DNA of 64,000 nt from contig NZ_CP039381.1 of assembly GCF_005601135.1 (NCBI RefSeq), positions 1,609,941 through 1,673,940 of the forward strand. Reading direction: 5' to 3'. Position numbers and translations under genes: made by a program. The stretch is from Ruminococcus bovis (GTDB lineage Bacteria > Bacillota > Clostridia > Oscillospirales > Acutalibacteraceae). Each line of letters begins with the position of its first letter. Position 1 is the first letter of the stretch. Shown here piece by piece: positions 46,651-54,771 of the stretch. The notes beneath the pieces are model-generated. The model saw nothing but the letters and a program-made list of their open reading frames with translations. It was not told the DNA's origin and did no database searches.

Positions 46651-47000
46651 TTGTATTCATCTCCTTTCCGAGGTTAGGTGCCTCTATATTATAAAGACGC
46701 TTCTACCCCTAAATTGTTCCAAAAATTGAAAAAATTTTTTAAAAAATATTTCGCACTACCCTAATTCTAACAGATAGGGTGTCCCAAAATACGGACTTTG
46801 GTACGGTCGCAGTAAAAACGTAGAAAAATCGTATAAAAGCAAAAAAGCCCCGCTGTCGGATAACAGATAATGTGTTATCTAACAGCGGGGCTATAATTTG
46901 CACATTCGTAATTTAAGCCGATTAATTCTACAATTAGCTTGATAATTAATCGCTGTGCTTTTCGGGTAAAATAAAGATACATTTACTCGGAGGTAAGACT
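46651..47000. other. Divergent intergenic region with strong hairpin
   Basis: A 350-bp region between the sigma-like gene (-) and the recombinase (+). It holds a perfect 11-bp stem AGCCCCGCTGT/ACAGCGGGGCT (46846-46892) with an internal stem, followed on the - strand by TTTTTTGCTTTT: a terminator for leftward transcripts. No gene seen. Confidence 0.65.
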
Positions 47001-47846
47001 ATGAAAGGAAGAATACTAACCAAAGAAACTATAACGGGTTTTATCAACCATCTTCATTTGGAAGAAAAGAGCGCAAACACAATAGAGAAATACGCTCGTG
47101 ATGTAAAGGCATTTGCGGCGTATTTGAACGGCAATGTGGTTAGCAAGGAGCTTGTCATCGAGTATAAGCAAAAGCTGATTGCCGACGGATATGCTGTGAG
47201 CAGTATCAATTCGATGCTTGCCGCCGTGAACAGCTTATTTGATTACTTGGGTTGGGTTGACTGCAAGGTGAAATCAATCAAAACTCAACGACAAATCTAC
47301 TGCCCCGAAAACAAGGAGTTGAGCAAAGCGGAATACTTGCGTTTGGTTGAAGCTGCCGAGCATAATCACAACCAACGTTTGAATATGATATTGCAGACGA
47401 TCGGCGGTACAGGCATCCGAATCAGCGAGTTACAATTCATAACAGTTGAAGCAGTGAAAAGCGGTACTGTTGAAGTAGCTTGCAAAGGCAAAAACCGGAT
47501 AATATTCATTGTAAAAAAGCTAAAGAAAAAACTGCTCCGATACGCCGCAGAATGGCACATCAAAGCAGGAGCTATCTTTATTACGAAATCAGGCAAGCCG
47601 GTAAACCGCACAAACGTCTGGAGAGAGATGAAAGCCTTGTGCAAGCAGGCTCACGTCAATCCGGACAAGGTGTTTCCTCACAATCTGCGACATCTGTTTG
47701 CAAGAATGTTTTATAAGTTGGAAAAAGACATTGCCAAGCTCGCAGATATCCTTGGCCACAGCAGTATCAACACAACAAGAATCTATATTATCTCAACCGG
47801 TTATGAACACCTAAAGCGTATGGAAAATATGCGGTTGGTGGTCTGA
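47001..47846 (+). CDS. Tyrosine site-specific recombinase, putative promoter invertase
   Basis: A 281-residue XerC/D-type recombinase. It has an N-terminal SAM-like core-binding domain (NTIEKYARDVKAFAAYL) and a catalytic domain with GTGIRISELQF (Arg I), CKGKNRIIF (Lys), HNLRHLFARMFY (His-x2-Arg) and LGHSSINTTRIYI (His and nucleophile Tyr). Arm-binding domain absent, as in Xer and phase-variation recombinases. GGAGG precedes the ATG. Its stop is 3 bases before the first of two inverted 24-bp sites that flank a promoter, so the nearby segment is its most likely substrate. Confidence 0.85.
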   Translation: MKGRILTKETITGFINHLHLEEKSANTIEKYARDVKAFAAYLNGNVVSKELVIEYKQKLIADGYAVSSINSMLAAVNSLFDYLGWVDCKVKSIKTQRQIYCPENKELSKAEYLRLVEAAEHNHNQRLNMILQTIGGTGIRISELQFITVEAVKSGTVEVACKGKNRIIFIVKKLKKKLLRYAAEWHIKAGAIFITKSGKPVNRTNVWREMKALCKQAHVNPDKVFPHNLRHLFARMFYKLEKDIAKLADILGHSSINTTRIYIISTGYEHLKRMENMRLVV

Positions 47847-47847
47847 G

Positions 47848-48087
47848 TACATAATGTCGATTATGTTGTAAAGAAAGTACAGAACAAAGATATAATCGCA
47901 TCATATCAAACAAAAACAGCGCAAAAATACCAAGCCCTTGAAATCTGATTTTTCAAGAGTTTGATTTCCTGTGACAATTTTTAGCAAAATAATAAATCGT
48001 CCGCACTTTTTGAGCAAAATATGTTGATTAAATTTGATTTTAAATGTATAATAGTCAAGTACGTTACAACATAATCGACATTATGTA
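47848..48087. promoter_or_regulatory. Putative invertible promoter segment
   Basis: Inverted 24-bp repeats at 47848-47871 and 48064-48087. Each contains a dyad core: ACATAAT-GTCG-ATTATGT at 47849-47866 and its inverse with CGAC centre at 48069-48086, a tyrosine-recombinase-like site. Between them on the + strand lies TTGATT (48024-48029), 17 bp, TATAAT (48047-48052), pointing at the membrane-protein gene 50 bases away. Inversion of the segment would turn the promoter round. A weak hairpin (47937-47957) sits in the middle. Confidence 0.7.
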
Positions 48088-48102
48088 ATAAACTAAAACA
48101 TT

Positions 48103-49659
48103 ATGATGGAACTGTTTGTTATAAAAATTCGTGGAAAGGCTTGGACAAATATAATGGAACAAAGTACACAAAACCGACCAGATCTTATATCTAAGATAAT
48201 TGGATTTTTTTGCATTGCTCTTTTTGCAGTTATTATTCTTTCAAAATGTATTTATCTATTTGACTTAGTACCTAATTTAATTGCAGTAGTTGGTTCTGTT
48301 TTTATAGTTACTTTATGTGTTGTTGTAATAATAAAATATGATTACATAATTAGTAAAATTAATATATTTTTTACACGCATAAATGGCATTGGATATGGAA
48401 AATTAATTATTTTTATCGCAATTATATCATTGATTACAAAGTTTATCGCTGTAATGGCTTTTCATATTAACTCTATTGATGACCATTCTGATATTAATGT
48501 ATATGTCACAACTTCAAAAGAATTAGCAGATTATGGAATGGTAAAACAATACGCAAACTATTGTAATTCGTTTTCTCATATGTTTTGGTATGCAGTCTTT
48601 TTAACGCCTGTTACTAGACTTTTTGGAATTAGCCAATTGGCATATTCAATATATCTTTCTATAACACTTACGCTTGTTTGTGCGCTTGTGTTTGATACAA
48701 TGTCGTTTTTATACTCTAAAGCCATTGCTTTTTCAGTAGCTTTTTTATTTTGCATATTGCCTTCACAAATTTTGTTGCCTCAATATGTGACGCACGAAAT
48801 TGCTTCTATGTTCTTTTTATTCATTGGAATCTGGCTGTATTTTAAAATATCAAAACAGGTCAAAAAACGATATTTAAAGATAATTGCTATAGTTGGCTCC
48901 TTTGTAAGTTTCTTTTTATGTAGTCAGATGAATTCAATAGGACTTATTGCAATGATTGCCTTAACTATAATTCTTATCATAGAGCTTATTAGGTGCTTAT
49001 CAAAACGAACAATTATGTCTTTTGCTATAAAAATAGTCTCACTATTATTGATATTTATCATAGGTTCTGTTATATTTAACGCTTTCCAGATTAATCATTC
49101 TAAAATCACAAGAGAGAAAAATAATAAAGTATTATGGACCTTATATGTGGGAAGCAATTATGAACACAACGGAGAATGGTTTCCAGATAAGAAATGGGAT
49201 GATTATCCTGAGAATTACAGCAATGATGAAATAGATGATTATCACATGGCTCTAATTTCACAACAGTATAAAGAACTTATTTCCAGTCCTCAAAAACTAT
49301 TATCGTTGATAAAGCATAAGATTACTGTGATTTGGGGTAATTTTTCTTATTCCATAGGATATACAAATGAGACCATTCCAAATGAATCGATAAGCAAGTT
49401 TTATAATCAGTATTTGTTTAAACCGCTTACTTTCATTGAGTACCTAGTGTTGCTTTTACTTGCTGTTTTTGGCTTAGCTTCTTTAATTCGTAACAAATCC
49501 GCCAAGAAAGAATACCTTATCGTATTTACTCAACTTTATTTATTGGGAACAACCTCATTATTACTTTTGACTGAATGCAGGAATAAATATACTATTTCTT
49601 TGATACCAATATTTTTAATAATATGTATTGCTTCCTCATCAAATTTCGAGAAATCGTAA
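48103..49659 (+). CDS. Multi-pass membrane protein, GT-C (PMT/ArnT-like) glycosyltransferase candidate
   Basis: A 518-residue protein with about ten hydrophobic segments. After the third comes the first outer loop, DDHSDINVYVTTSKELADYG, an acidic loop placed as in GT-C/PMT-family transferases that use polyprenyl-phosphate sugars. A large soluble loop (about 330-430, WTLYVGSNYEHNGEWFP) precedes the last segments. ATG 48103 lacks a ribosome site; ATG 48154 (MEQSTQNRP) is an alternative. The only clear promoter is inside the invertible segment upstream, so expression may be phase-variable. Very AT-rich compared with surrounding element genes. The exact sugar and acceptor are unknown. Confidence 0.7.
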   Translation: MMELFVIKIRGKAWTNIMEQSTQNRPDLISKIIGFFCIALFAVIILSKCIYLFDLVPNLIAVVGSVFIVTLCVVVIIKYDYIISKINIFFTRINGIGYGKLIIFIAIISLITKFIAVMAFHINSIDDHSDINVYVTTSKELADYGMVKQYANYCNSFSHMFWYAVFLTPVTRLFGISQLAYSIYLSITLTLVCALVFDTMSFLYSKAIAFSVAFLFCILPSQILLPQYVTHEIASMFFLFIGIWLYFKISKQVKKRYLKIIAIVGSFVSFFLCSQMNSIGLIAMIALTIILIIELIRCLSKRTIMSFAIKIVSLLLIFIIGSVIFNAFQINHSKITREKNNKVLWTLYVGSNYEHNGEWFPDKKWDDYPENYSNDEIDDYHMALISQQYKELISSPQKLLSLIKHKITVIWGNFSYSIGYTNETIPNESISKFYNQYLFKPLTFIEYLVLLLLAVFGLASLIRNKSAKKEYLIVFTQLYLLGTTSLLLLTECRNKYTISLIPIFLIICIASSSNFEKS

Positions 49660-49775
49660 TGAAAAGGTAGATGATTATACTACGTTTCTTATACTTATGG
49701 TAATTTCTACCGGTAGTTAATATGAGGCTTATAAAGACTGAGCTTTAAAAATCTAATTAACAACGACCAAAACAC

Positions 49776-49805
49776 GGGCGAAGATGAAACAAATCACCTT
49801 CGCCC
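49776..49805 (-). terminator. Terminator after tnpV (copy 1)
   Basis: Stem GGGCGAAG/CTTCGCCC just downstream of the tnpV stop on the - strand, with a short T-rich tail; also closes the convergent membrane-protein gene. Confidence 0.65.
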
Positions 49806-49812
49806 ATAACAT

Positions 49813-50169
49813 TTATGAATAAATTATTTCATTATTAACAATCTCCGTTACCCGATTACGAATACTATTCATCTTCCGGACCCATTGCATTTGATCCTCA
49901 GCTTTGAGCTGTTCACTTACGCCTTCCTTTTCAGCGAATTGTTTTACTAACCGAAAGAACATATCCTCTGCCAGTTCATCAATGTCAGCGAGATAGGCGG
50001 TGAGTTTGCAGCTCGTCAGCAAGTTTGTATACAGAATTGGGCGGTAATGCTCAATATACTTCAAATGCCGCCTACCCCAAATTCCGATTTCAACCTTCGG
50101 CTGTTCTGGCAATTTTAAATCGGGCAGCAAGTAATCTCCCTGCTGTGTGTATGTAATTTTTGTAGCCAT
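49813..50169 (-). CDS. tnpV: TnpV transposon protein, copy 1
   Basis: A 118-residue protein with the TnpV family signature GIWGRRHLKYIEHYRPILYTNLL, LADIDELAEDMFFRLVKQFAEKEGVSEQLKAEDQMQWVRKMN. TnpV is an accessory protein of Tn4451-like serine-recombinase elements, possibly a directionality factor. Start ATG 50169, with AAGGAGG inside the end of tnpW. A close copy is at 62469. Confidence 0.85.
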   Translation of the reverse strand: MATKITYTQQGDYLLPDLKLPEQPKVEIGIWGRRHLKYIEHYRPILYTNLLTSCKLTAYLADIDELAEDMFFRLVKQFAEKEGVSEQLKAEDQMQWVRKMNSIRNRVTEIVNNEIIYS

Positions 50170-50172
50170 AAT

Positions 50173-50352
50173 TCAGACCTCCTTAATCTTGATTTGTTTG
50201 ACTTTGGCTTTCGTGAGCTTGATTAACAGCTCGTCAATGACATCGGTATATTTGCCACGTGAGATGAGGTCATTCCTCAAATCAATCAGGCTGTTGATGA
50301 CCGTGCGCCGTTCATCGGGCGTTAAGTAAATGTGGTATTTGGGATTTCTCAT
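50173..50352 (-). CDS. tnpW: TnpW transposon protein, copy 1
   Basis: A 59-residue protein, MRNPKYHIYLTPDERR..., with INSLIDLRNDLI and YTDVIDELLIKL, matching the TnpW family of Tn4451-like elements. The gene ends 3 bases before tnpV and carries the tnpV ribosome site in its last codons. Copy 2 at 62829 differs by a few residues. Confidence 0.8.
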   Translation of the reverse strand: MRNPKYHIYLTPDERRTVINSLIDLRNDLISRGKYTDVIDELLIKLTKAKVKQIKIKEV

Positions 50353-50491
50353 AGTCTTTTCCTCCTCGACTGAATATTGTATTCATATTATAGGAAGAAA
50401 TTGAATAAATCACAAATGTGCGAGTGAGAAATGTGTGTAACTGCCGATAAAACCTGAATTTTTCATAAGTCCGTTATGAACACTCGCACCA
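50353..50491. repeat. Right att end of element 1
   Basis: About 140 bp nearly identical to 63009-63148, ending in CCGTTATGAACACTCGCACC-A. The CGCACCA at 50485-50491 repeats the tRNA-Leu 3' end. Confidence 0.75.
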
Positions 50492-50493
50492 AG

Positions 50494-50525
50494 AAAAAGA
50501 AGTACATCAGTACTTCTCTTTTTCT
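50494..50525 (+). terminator. Displaced tRNA-Leu terminator
   Basis: AAAAAGAAGTAC-ATCA-GTACTTCTCTTTTT hairpin starting 2 bases after the right CGCACCA; this would directly follow the tRNA if the element were removed. Confidence 0.75.
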
Positions 50526-50598
50526 TTATATAACAAGCAAAGGGGGACAGGAATTGAAGGTGACGAGAACGACGTAACCGTCAAATCATCCTAAAAAA

Positions 50599-50623
50599 CC
50601 CCTGCGAGTTTGTTCTCGCAGGG
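50599..50623 (-). terminator. Hairpin terminator at the IS66 end
   Basis: Stem CCCTGCGAG/CTCGCAGGG followed on the - strand by GGTTTTTTAGG. Confidence 0.6.
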
Positions 50624-50638
50624 ATTTCCACATATGTA

Positions 50639-51022
50639 TCAAATTTTAACTTTGCACTCCTCTGGTGCATTCCAAGGCAGTAGAATATCAGCCGTTTCAT
50701 TTTCCTTAATATTAGGGAACTTTTTGAAGATGTATGTCAGATACTTAAACGGATCCAGATTGTTCTCTTTGGCTGTTTCGATTATGCTGTACATAACAGC
50801 ACTGCCAGTAGCTCCTGACTCAGTATTGGCAAACAGGAAATTCTTTCTGCCCATAACAAATGGCTTAATGCTTCTTTCGGCTCGGTTATTGTCAATTTCT
50901 AATCTGCCGTCCTCTAAATATCTTCTGAGATATTTCTCGTTATTCTTAAGATAGGTAAACGCACCACCAAGTTTGCTTTTAAATGCTATGCTTTGCTTTT
51001 CAGCCCAGCACAAAAGCGTCAA
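50639..51022 (-). pseudogene. tnpC: IS66 transposase tnpC, C-terminal fragment
   Basis: 127 codons with YLEDGRLEIDNNRAERSIKPFVMGRKNFLF, carrying the third (Glu) catalytic residue of the IS66 DDE core, and a C-terminal IS66_C-like region (LDPFKYLTYIFKKFP). It is out of frame with the preceding fragment: at least two shifts lie between 51020 and 51080. Confidence 0.85.
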
Positions 51023-51079
51023 GAATTGGCTTTGATTTTTCTTGTCGCACCTTTAGTATTTCTTCATAGCTTTTATCAG

Positions 51080-51637
51080 CTATTTCTTTTCTATTGCATA
51101 TAGCTGATTGCAGTAATCTAAAGCAATTCCAGCTGTTGAGTTTGCTCGTTCGTCCTTGCTTATCATTTCTAATGCTTCAGCAAATTTTCTTCTGCAATGC
51201 GCCCAGCAACCAACAACTGTGAAGTTATCTCCAAGTTTGTGATATCCCTGATAACCATCTGCGTGTATGTAGCCATTAAAACCTTCAAGAAAGTTCTCCG
51301 CATTTTCAATCTTTCTGTTTGGTTTGTAATCATACAGTACGATATTCTTTTCAGAGCATCCACTCGTTCTGTACAGCCACATATATGCTTTCTTTGGAGT
51401 AGGCTTCTCTTTGGTTTTCAGTACCTGCAGTGTTGTTTCATCTGCATGGATTACTTCCTCTTTTATGAGAAGCTCTCTTAACTTCTCATATATTGGTTCT
51501 AACCACAGCTGACTCGCTTTAAGTATCCAGTTAGACATTGTCTGTCTTGTTAATTCAACACCTTGCCTTTTCAGGTCTTGTTCTTGTCTATAGAGTGGTG
51601 AGTATATCACAAACTTCTGTGTCATAATGTGAGCCAC
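51080..51637 (-). pseudogene. tnpC: IS66 transposase tnpC, central fragment
   Basis: 185 codons with VIHADETTLQVL (first Asp) and GYIHADGYQGYHKL (second Asp) of the DDE core and WAHCRRKFAEAL. The frame continues upstream as TPQEKPVIKGSFASPEAVA but meets stop codons before joining the N-terminal fragment. Confidence 0.85.
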
Positions 51638-51692
51638 TGCTTCTGGTGAAGCAAAGCTGCCTTTGATTACTGGCTTTTCCTGTGGTGTTTTA

Positions 51693-52217
51693 CTATTGGG
51701 GTCTCAATACCGTTTTCTCACAATTCTTGCAGGCGTAGGTGTAATATACATCCTCCTGAATAATCACCTCAGCAGGTTTGATTTTTAATGTTTTCTTTAC
51801 TTCCTTACCAATAACCTCAAGCTGTTCATTACAGTTAGGACATACCTTTTCTTCTTCGGGAAGAGTATGCTCTACAACAACTGTCTTGATGTTTTCTGGT
51901 AATTTGTCAAGAGTAGCTTCTTTCTTTTTTCGGGTATGAGAAGCCACCTTAACCTCTTCCTTTGCTTCTACATCTGAGTAGAGCTCTGCTTCGTTATGAA
52001 GAAGACTAAGCTGTTCGTAAATATATTCCGATTGTTCACTTTTTGAGCCATAGGTCTTTTTATTATTTATCTTAAGCTGCTCCATCAGCCACTTCACCTG
52101 TGTTTCAAGTTCTGAACAGTGCTCTTTTAATGATTTTAGTTCATTATATTCATCCAGTGAAATAGTAATTGTTTCACTGTTTTTATCCTTGATTATCATA
52201 CCTATATTATACCACAA
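51693..52217 (-). pseudogene. tnpC: IS66 transposase tnpC, N-terminal fragment
   Basis: 174 codons: leucine-zipper-like LDEYNELKSLKEHCSELETQVKWLMEQL, then the zinc-finger CPNCNEQL...ACKNCEKTVLRPQ, both typical of the IS66 TnpC N-terminus. It ends in TAG-TAA where the normal protein would continue. Confidence 0.85.
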
Positions 52218-52248
52218 AACAAGGCAAAAGTACAGTATTTAAGCCATT

Positions 52249-52605
52249 TTATGAGAACTTTATTCCACTTATTTTTTGTGTTGACTTAGGCTGGATTATA
52301 TTAAGTCCCTCCATTAACCAACGATATTGCTGAGGTGTTATTGTGACACATTCTTCAGATTTTCGAGGCCATTGAAACTTACCTTTTTCAAGCCTTTTAT
52401 ACAGAAGCAGAAATCCGTCACCTTCCCAATACAAACCTTTAATTCTATCCGTTCTTCGTCCACAGAAGAGAAACAAAGCATTTGTACAAGACTCAAGCTT
52501 AAACTGCTTTTCTATTATTGTTGCAAGTCCGTCTATTCCTCTGCGTAGATCAGTATATCCACTTGCAAGGTATATCGGGCAATTACAATTAAAATCATTA
52601 AGCAT
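52249..52605 (-). CDS. tnpB: IS66 accessory protein TnpB
   Basis: A 118-residue protein with YLASGYTDLRRGIDGLA, ALFLFCGRRTDRIKGLYWEGDGFLLLYKRLEKGKFQWP: the invariant IS66 Orf2 signature. Intact; its start overlaps tnpA. Confidence 0.92.
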   Translation of the reverse strand: MLNDFNCNCPIYLASGYTDLRRGIDGLATIIEKQFKLESCTNALFLFCGRRTDRIKGLYWEGDGFLLLYKRLEKGKFQWPRKSEECVTITPQQYRWLMEGLNIIQPKSTQKISGIKFS

Positions 52606-52930
52606 TTTTCATTGCCCTCAACACAGCTGTTATTGTAGCTTCGTCAGCACCATTATTGATTTCTACTGTGAAATCATTTCTTTTGATAGAAATCATAGGT
52701 GAGTTAGCGTTTACTTCTGGTTCTACTGACACTTCTATGAATTGAGGTCTGTTTTTTTGAGTGTAGGCTTCGTATACCTTTTTCTGTCTGCTCCAAAATG
52801 TACTTACAGGAATATTGTTATTTCTGCACCACTGCGCAACACTTAACCCACTGTTGTTGCATTTCTCTACTTGGTTTGCCCAAAGAGCCAGGTTCTGTTC
52901 TTTTCTTAATGTTCTGATACCTTTGTTCAT
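52598..52930 (-). CDS. tnpA: IS66 accessory protein TnpA
   Basis: A 110-residue protein with an N-terminal HTH (WANQVEKCNNSGLSVAQWCRNNNIPVSTFWSRQKKV), the IS66 Orf1 layout. Intact and overlapping tnpB by 8 bases. Confidence 0.85.
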   Translation of the reverse strand: MNKGIRTLRKEQNLALWANQVEKCNNSGLSVAQWCRNNNIPVSTFWSRQKKVYEAYTQKNRPQFIEVSVEPEVNANSPMISIKRNDFTVEINNGADEATITAVLRAMKNA

Positions 52931-53007
52931 ACGAAACTCTCCAATCGTTTTTTGTTGTAGTCTATTGTAGATGTTCGTCTACAACTTATTTACTTGGATA
53001 TTTTCGC

Positions 53008-53778
53008 ATGTTTTCAAATCCGCTTCAAGACGCTGGCTTATTTGACGGTTACCTTCAAATCAATCAAATTGCCGCGAACGGCAGAAATCAATTTGAAATT
53101 CTTGAAAATGGACAGCTTCTGTTCAGTGGCACGGCTCCGTTCTATAATCCCGGGATACCGATAGGCGGAGACGTTTTCCGCAGGCTTACGCTAATGGACG
53201 CTACGAATCGCCCGATATTGTATACCGACTATAACGCGGTCGAAAACCTTGCCGCGTCAGCTGTTCCGATGAGTTGGCTGTTTAAGGGCGCAAAGCAGGT
53301 GTGCCGCTATTCCGTGCTCAACACAGAGAACCAGATCGTCGGACGCTTTTACTTTGAGCAGACCGGCATAGCGAAAACCAAGTATGTGATGGAATGGCGC
53401 GGAAGGCTGATAGCCTGTTATCTAAAGGGAGCCGGCAAGAAAGAGGTCGTCTCCTTTTATGACGGTGAAACGCAGATCGGACAGCTGACAAAGCCCAACG
53501 CTGTTGTTAATAACCTCGACTGCTATCTACTGCATTTCCTTGATAACAGCCTTGACCGCGAGATCGCCGCTTTCTTTACGATTTATTATGATTTTCTTTA
53601 CCACAACCACAGCGGCGAAATTGTGAAGAAGAGCAGGCGTTCGGATGTTGAATATACCTTCGATCGGTATAACAAAATGTACAATAAAAATTTTATAGCC
53701 GAAAACTTCGGTAAGGAAGAAAACGAGCGCGTGGAGCGGTTCATCAAAGACGCGTACAAGGCACGTAAGAAGAGATAA
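53008..53778 (+). CDS. Hypothetical protein of LURP/scramblase-like appearance
   Basis: A 256-residue soluble protein, beta-rich in its central part with hints of the tubby/LURP layout (YSVLNTENQIVGRFYFEQTG, then MEWRGRLIACYLKG), but not confidently assigned. There is no ribosome site before ATG 53008, and the IS66 element ends just upstream, so its original promoter and possibly its start have been cut off. It precedes a membrane-protein gene by 16 bases. Confidence 0.65.
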   Translation: MFSNPLQDAGLFDGYLQINQIAANGRNQFEILENGQLLFSGTAPFYNPGIPIGGDVFRRLTLMDATNRPILYTDYNAVENLAASAVPMSWLFKGAKQVCRYSVLNTENQIVGRFYFEQTGIAKTKYVMEWRGRLIACYLKGAGKKEVVSFYDGETQIGQLTKPNAVVNNLDCYLLHFLDNSLDREIAAFFTIYYDFLYHNHSGEIVKKSRRSDVEYTFDRYNKMYNKNFIAENFGKEENERVERFIKDAYKARKKR

Positions 53779-53794
53779 AGCAGGAGAAATGAAA

Positions 53795-54286
53795 ATGACT
53801 ATGCTTTTGTTGATAATTGAAGCGCTCGCCGCCTGCCTGTTTGTACTATTGCCGTGCGTTATCGGCATTTCATACGGAGCGGTAAATCTCGTTTGTCTGT
53901 ATGAAAAGGAAGTACAGCAGCGCGTGGTGGAGCTTGGGCTGATCACGGAAAAGAAAATCAAGCGCAACGCTATGCTGTTCAATATCTGGCTGCCGTTTTT
54001 CATCGCGTTTGTGTTGATATCGGTCTATGCGGTAAACGGCGCAAGGGGCTTCTGGGACGGCTTTTGGCAGATTCTCGTTATCATCATGACGGAAGGGCTT
54101 TTTGACCGCCTGTTCATAGACTTTTTCTGGGTGAACCGAACGAATGCGTGGACAATTAATGGTACTGAAGATTTGAAGCCGTATATATACGGCAAAACGC
54201 TTGCATTGAAATGGGTATATACCTTAGTCGGTTATCCCGTCCTCGCCGCAGGCTTTGCCGCGCTGATGGCGCTTCTCATAAAATAA
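53795..54286 (+). CDS. Four-segment membrane protein, unknown function
   Basis: A 163-residue protein with four hydrophobic segments (about residues 5-30, 68-90, 95-115, 138-160). GGAG lies 8 bases before ATG 53795, better than the in-frame ATG at 53789. Same operon as the preceding gene. No known family recognised. Confidence 0.75.
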   Translation: MTMLLLIIEALAACLFVLLPCVIGISYGAVNLVCLYEKEVQQRVVELGLITEKKIKRNAMLFNIWLPFFIAFVLISVYAVNGARGFWDGFWQILVIIMTEGLFDRLFIDFFWVNRTNAWTINGTEDLKPYIYGKTLALKWVYTLVGYPVLAAGFAALMALLIK

Positions 54287-54352
54287 CATTTGCCGTCAAG
54301 GAGCGACCGCTTCTTGACGGTATTTTATTAACAAAAAATTTTTAAAAACCTC

Positions 54353-54381
54353 TTGACAAATATATCGGAAGGTGATATAGT
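54353..54381 (+). promoter_or_regulatory. Promoter of the padR operon
   Basis: TTGACA (54353-54358), 17 bp, TATAGT (54376-54381). Confidence 0.8.
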
Positions 54382-54434
54382 TATGTCAATGTCCGATATA
54401 TCGGTATACGATATAGAGAGAAGCGATATATCGG
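54361..54434 (+). promoter_or_regulatory. Triple TATATCGG operator, probable PadR sites
   Basis: TATATCGG occurs at 54361, 54397 and 54427. The second is part of the perfect dyad CCGATATATCGG (54393-54404), and the third of CGATATATCG. One copy lies between -35 and -10, two in the leader, consistent with autorepression by the PadR-like product. Confidence 0.65.
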
Positions 54435-54456
54435 CAAACGATAAAGAGGTGATTTT

Positions 54457-54771
54457 GTGGCAAAGCAAGGCGCACTTACCGAGCCTGTATATTACATTCT
54501 GCTTTCACTGCTCACGCCGATGCACGGCTACGGTATTATGCAGAACGTAAAAAAGCTGACAAACGGCAGAGTGAACATCGGCGCTGGCACGCTCTACGGA
54601 GCGATCAACACACTGCTCTCAAAGGGCTTTATCGCGGAGTATAAAAGCGATCCGTCCAAAAAGGAATACATCATTACCGAAGAAGGACGGGGTGTTTTAT
54701 CCGCGGAATTATCCAGATTAAAGGAGCTTGTGAAAAACGGAGAGGAAATTTTGGAGGGTCCAAATGAGTAA
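54457..54771 (+). CDS. PadR-family transcriptional regulator
   Basis: A 104-residue winged-HTH protein with the PadR signature EPVYYILLSLLTPMHGYGIMQ and GAGTLYGAINTLLSKGFI. It starts at GTG 54457 after AAAGAGGTGA. It overlaps the DUF2812 gene by 8 bases, the usual PadR-DUF2812 pairing. Probably senses a stress and derepresses its own operon. Confidence 0.9.
   Translation: MAKQGALTEPVYYILLSLLTPMHGYGIMQNVKKLTNGRVNIGAGTLYGAINTLLSKGFIAEYKSDPSKKEYIITEEGRGVLSAELSRLKELVKNGEEILEGPNE

Larger units (their letters stand above)
41481..50491. mobile_element. Tn4451-like integrative element inserted at the 3' end of tRNA-Leu
   Basis: Bounded by 7-bp direct repeats CGCACCA (41481-41487, the tRNA end, and 50485-50491) with inverted ends sharing GAGTGTTCATAACGGA. 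Left end: serine recombinase (truncated). Right end: tnpW-tnpV. After the right repeat comes a hairpin-T terminator that fits the original tRNA terminator. Cargo: a CBM21-like protein, parM/parR-like pair, sigma-like gene, tyrosine recombinase with invertible promoter, and a glycosyltransferase-like gene. No relaxase is seen. Confidence 0.7.
50526..53000 (-). mobile_element. Decayed IS66-family insertion sequence
   Basis: Contains tnpA, tnpB and a tnpC broken into three frames, all on the - strand in IS66 order. Terminal inverted repeats were not identified, so the limits are approximate. The right end lies just before the gene at 53008. Confidence 0.75.

Noticed and set aside
50526..53007. 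Terminal inverted repeats of the IS66 element
   Set aside because: GTAA-starting candidates at about 50576 and 52994 do not match each other beyond a few bases, so exact ends are not claimed.
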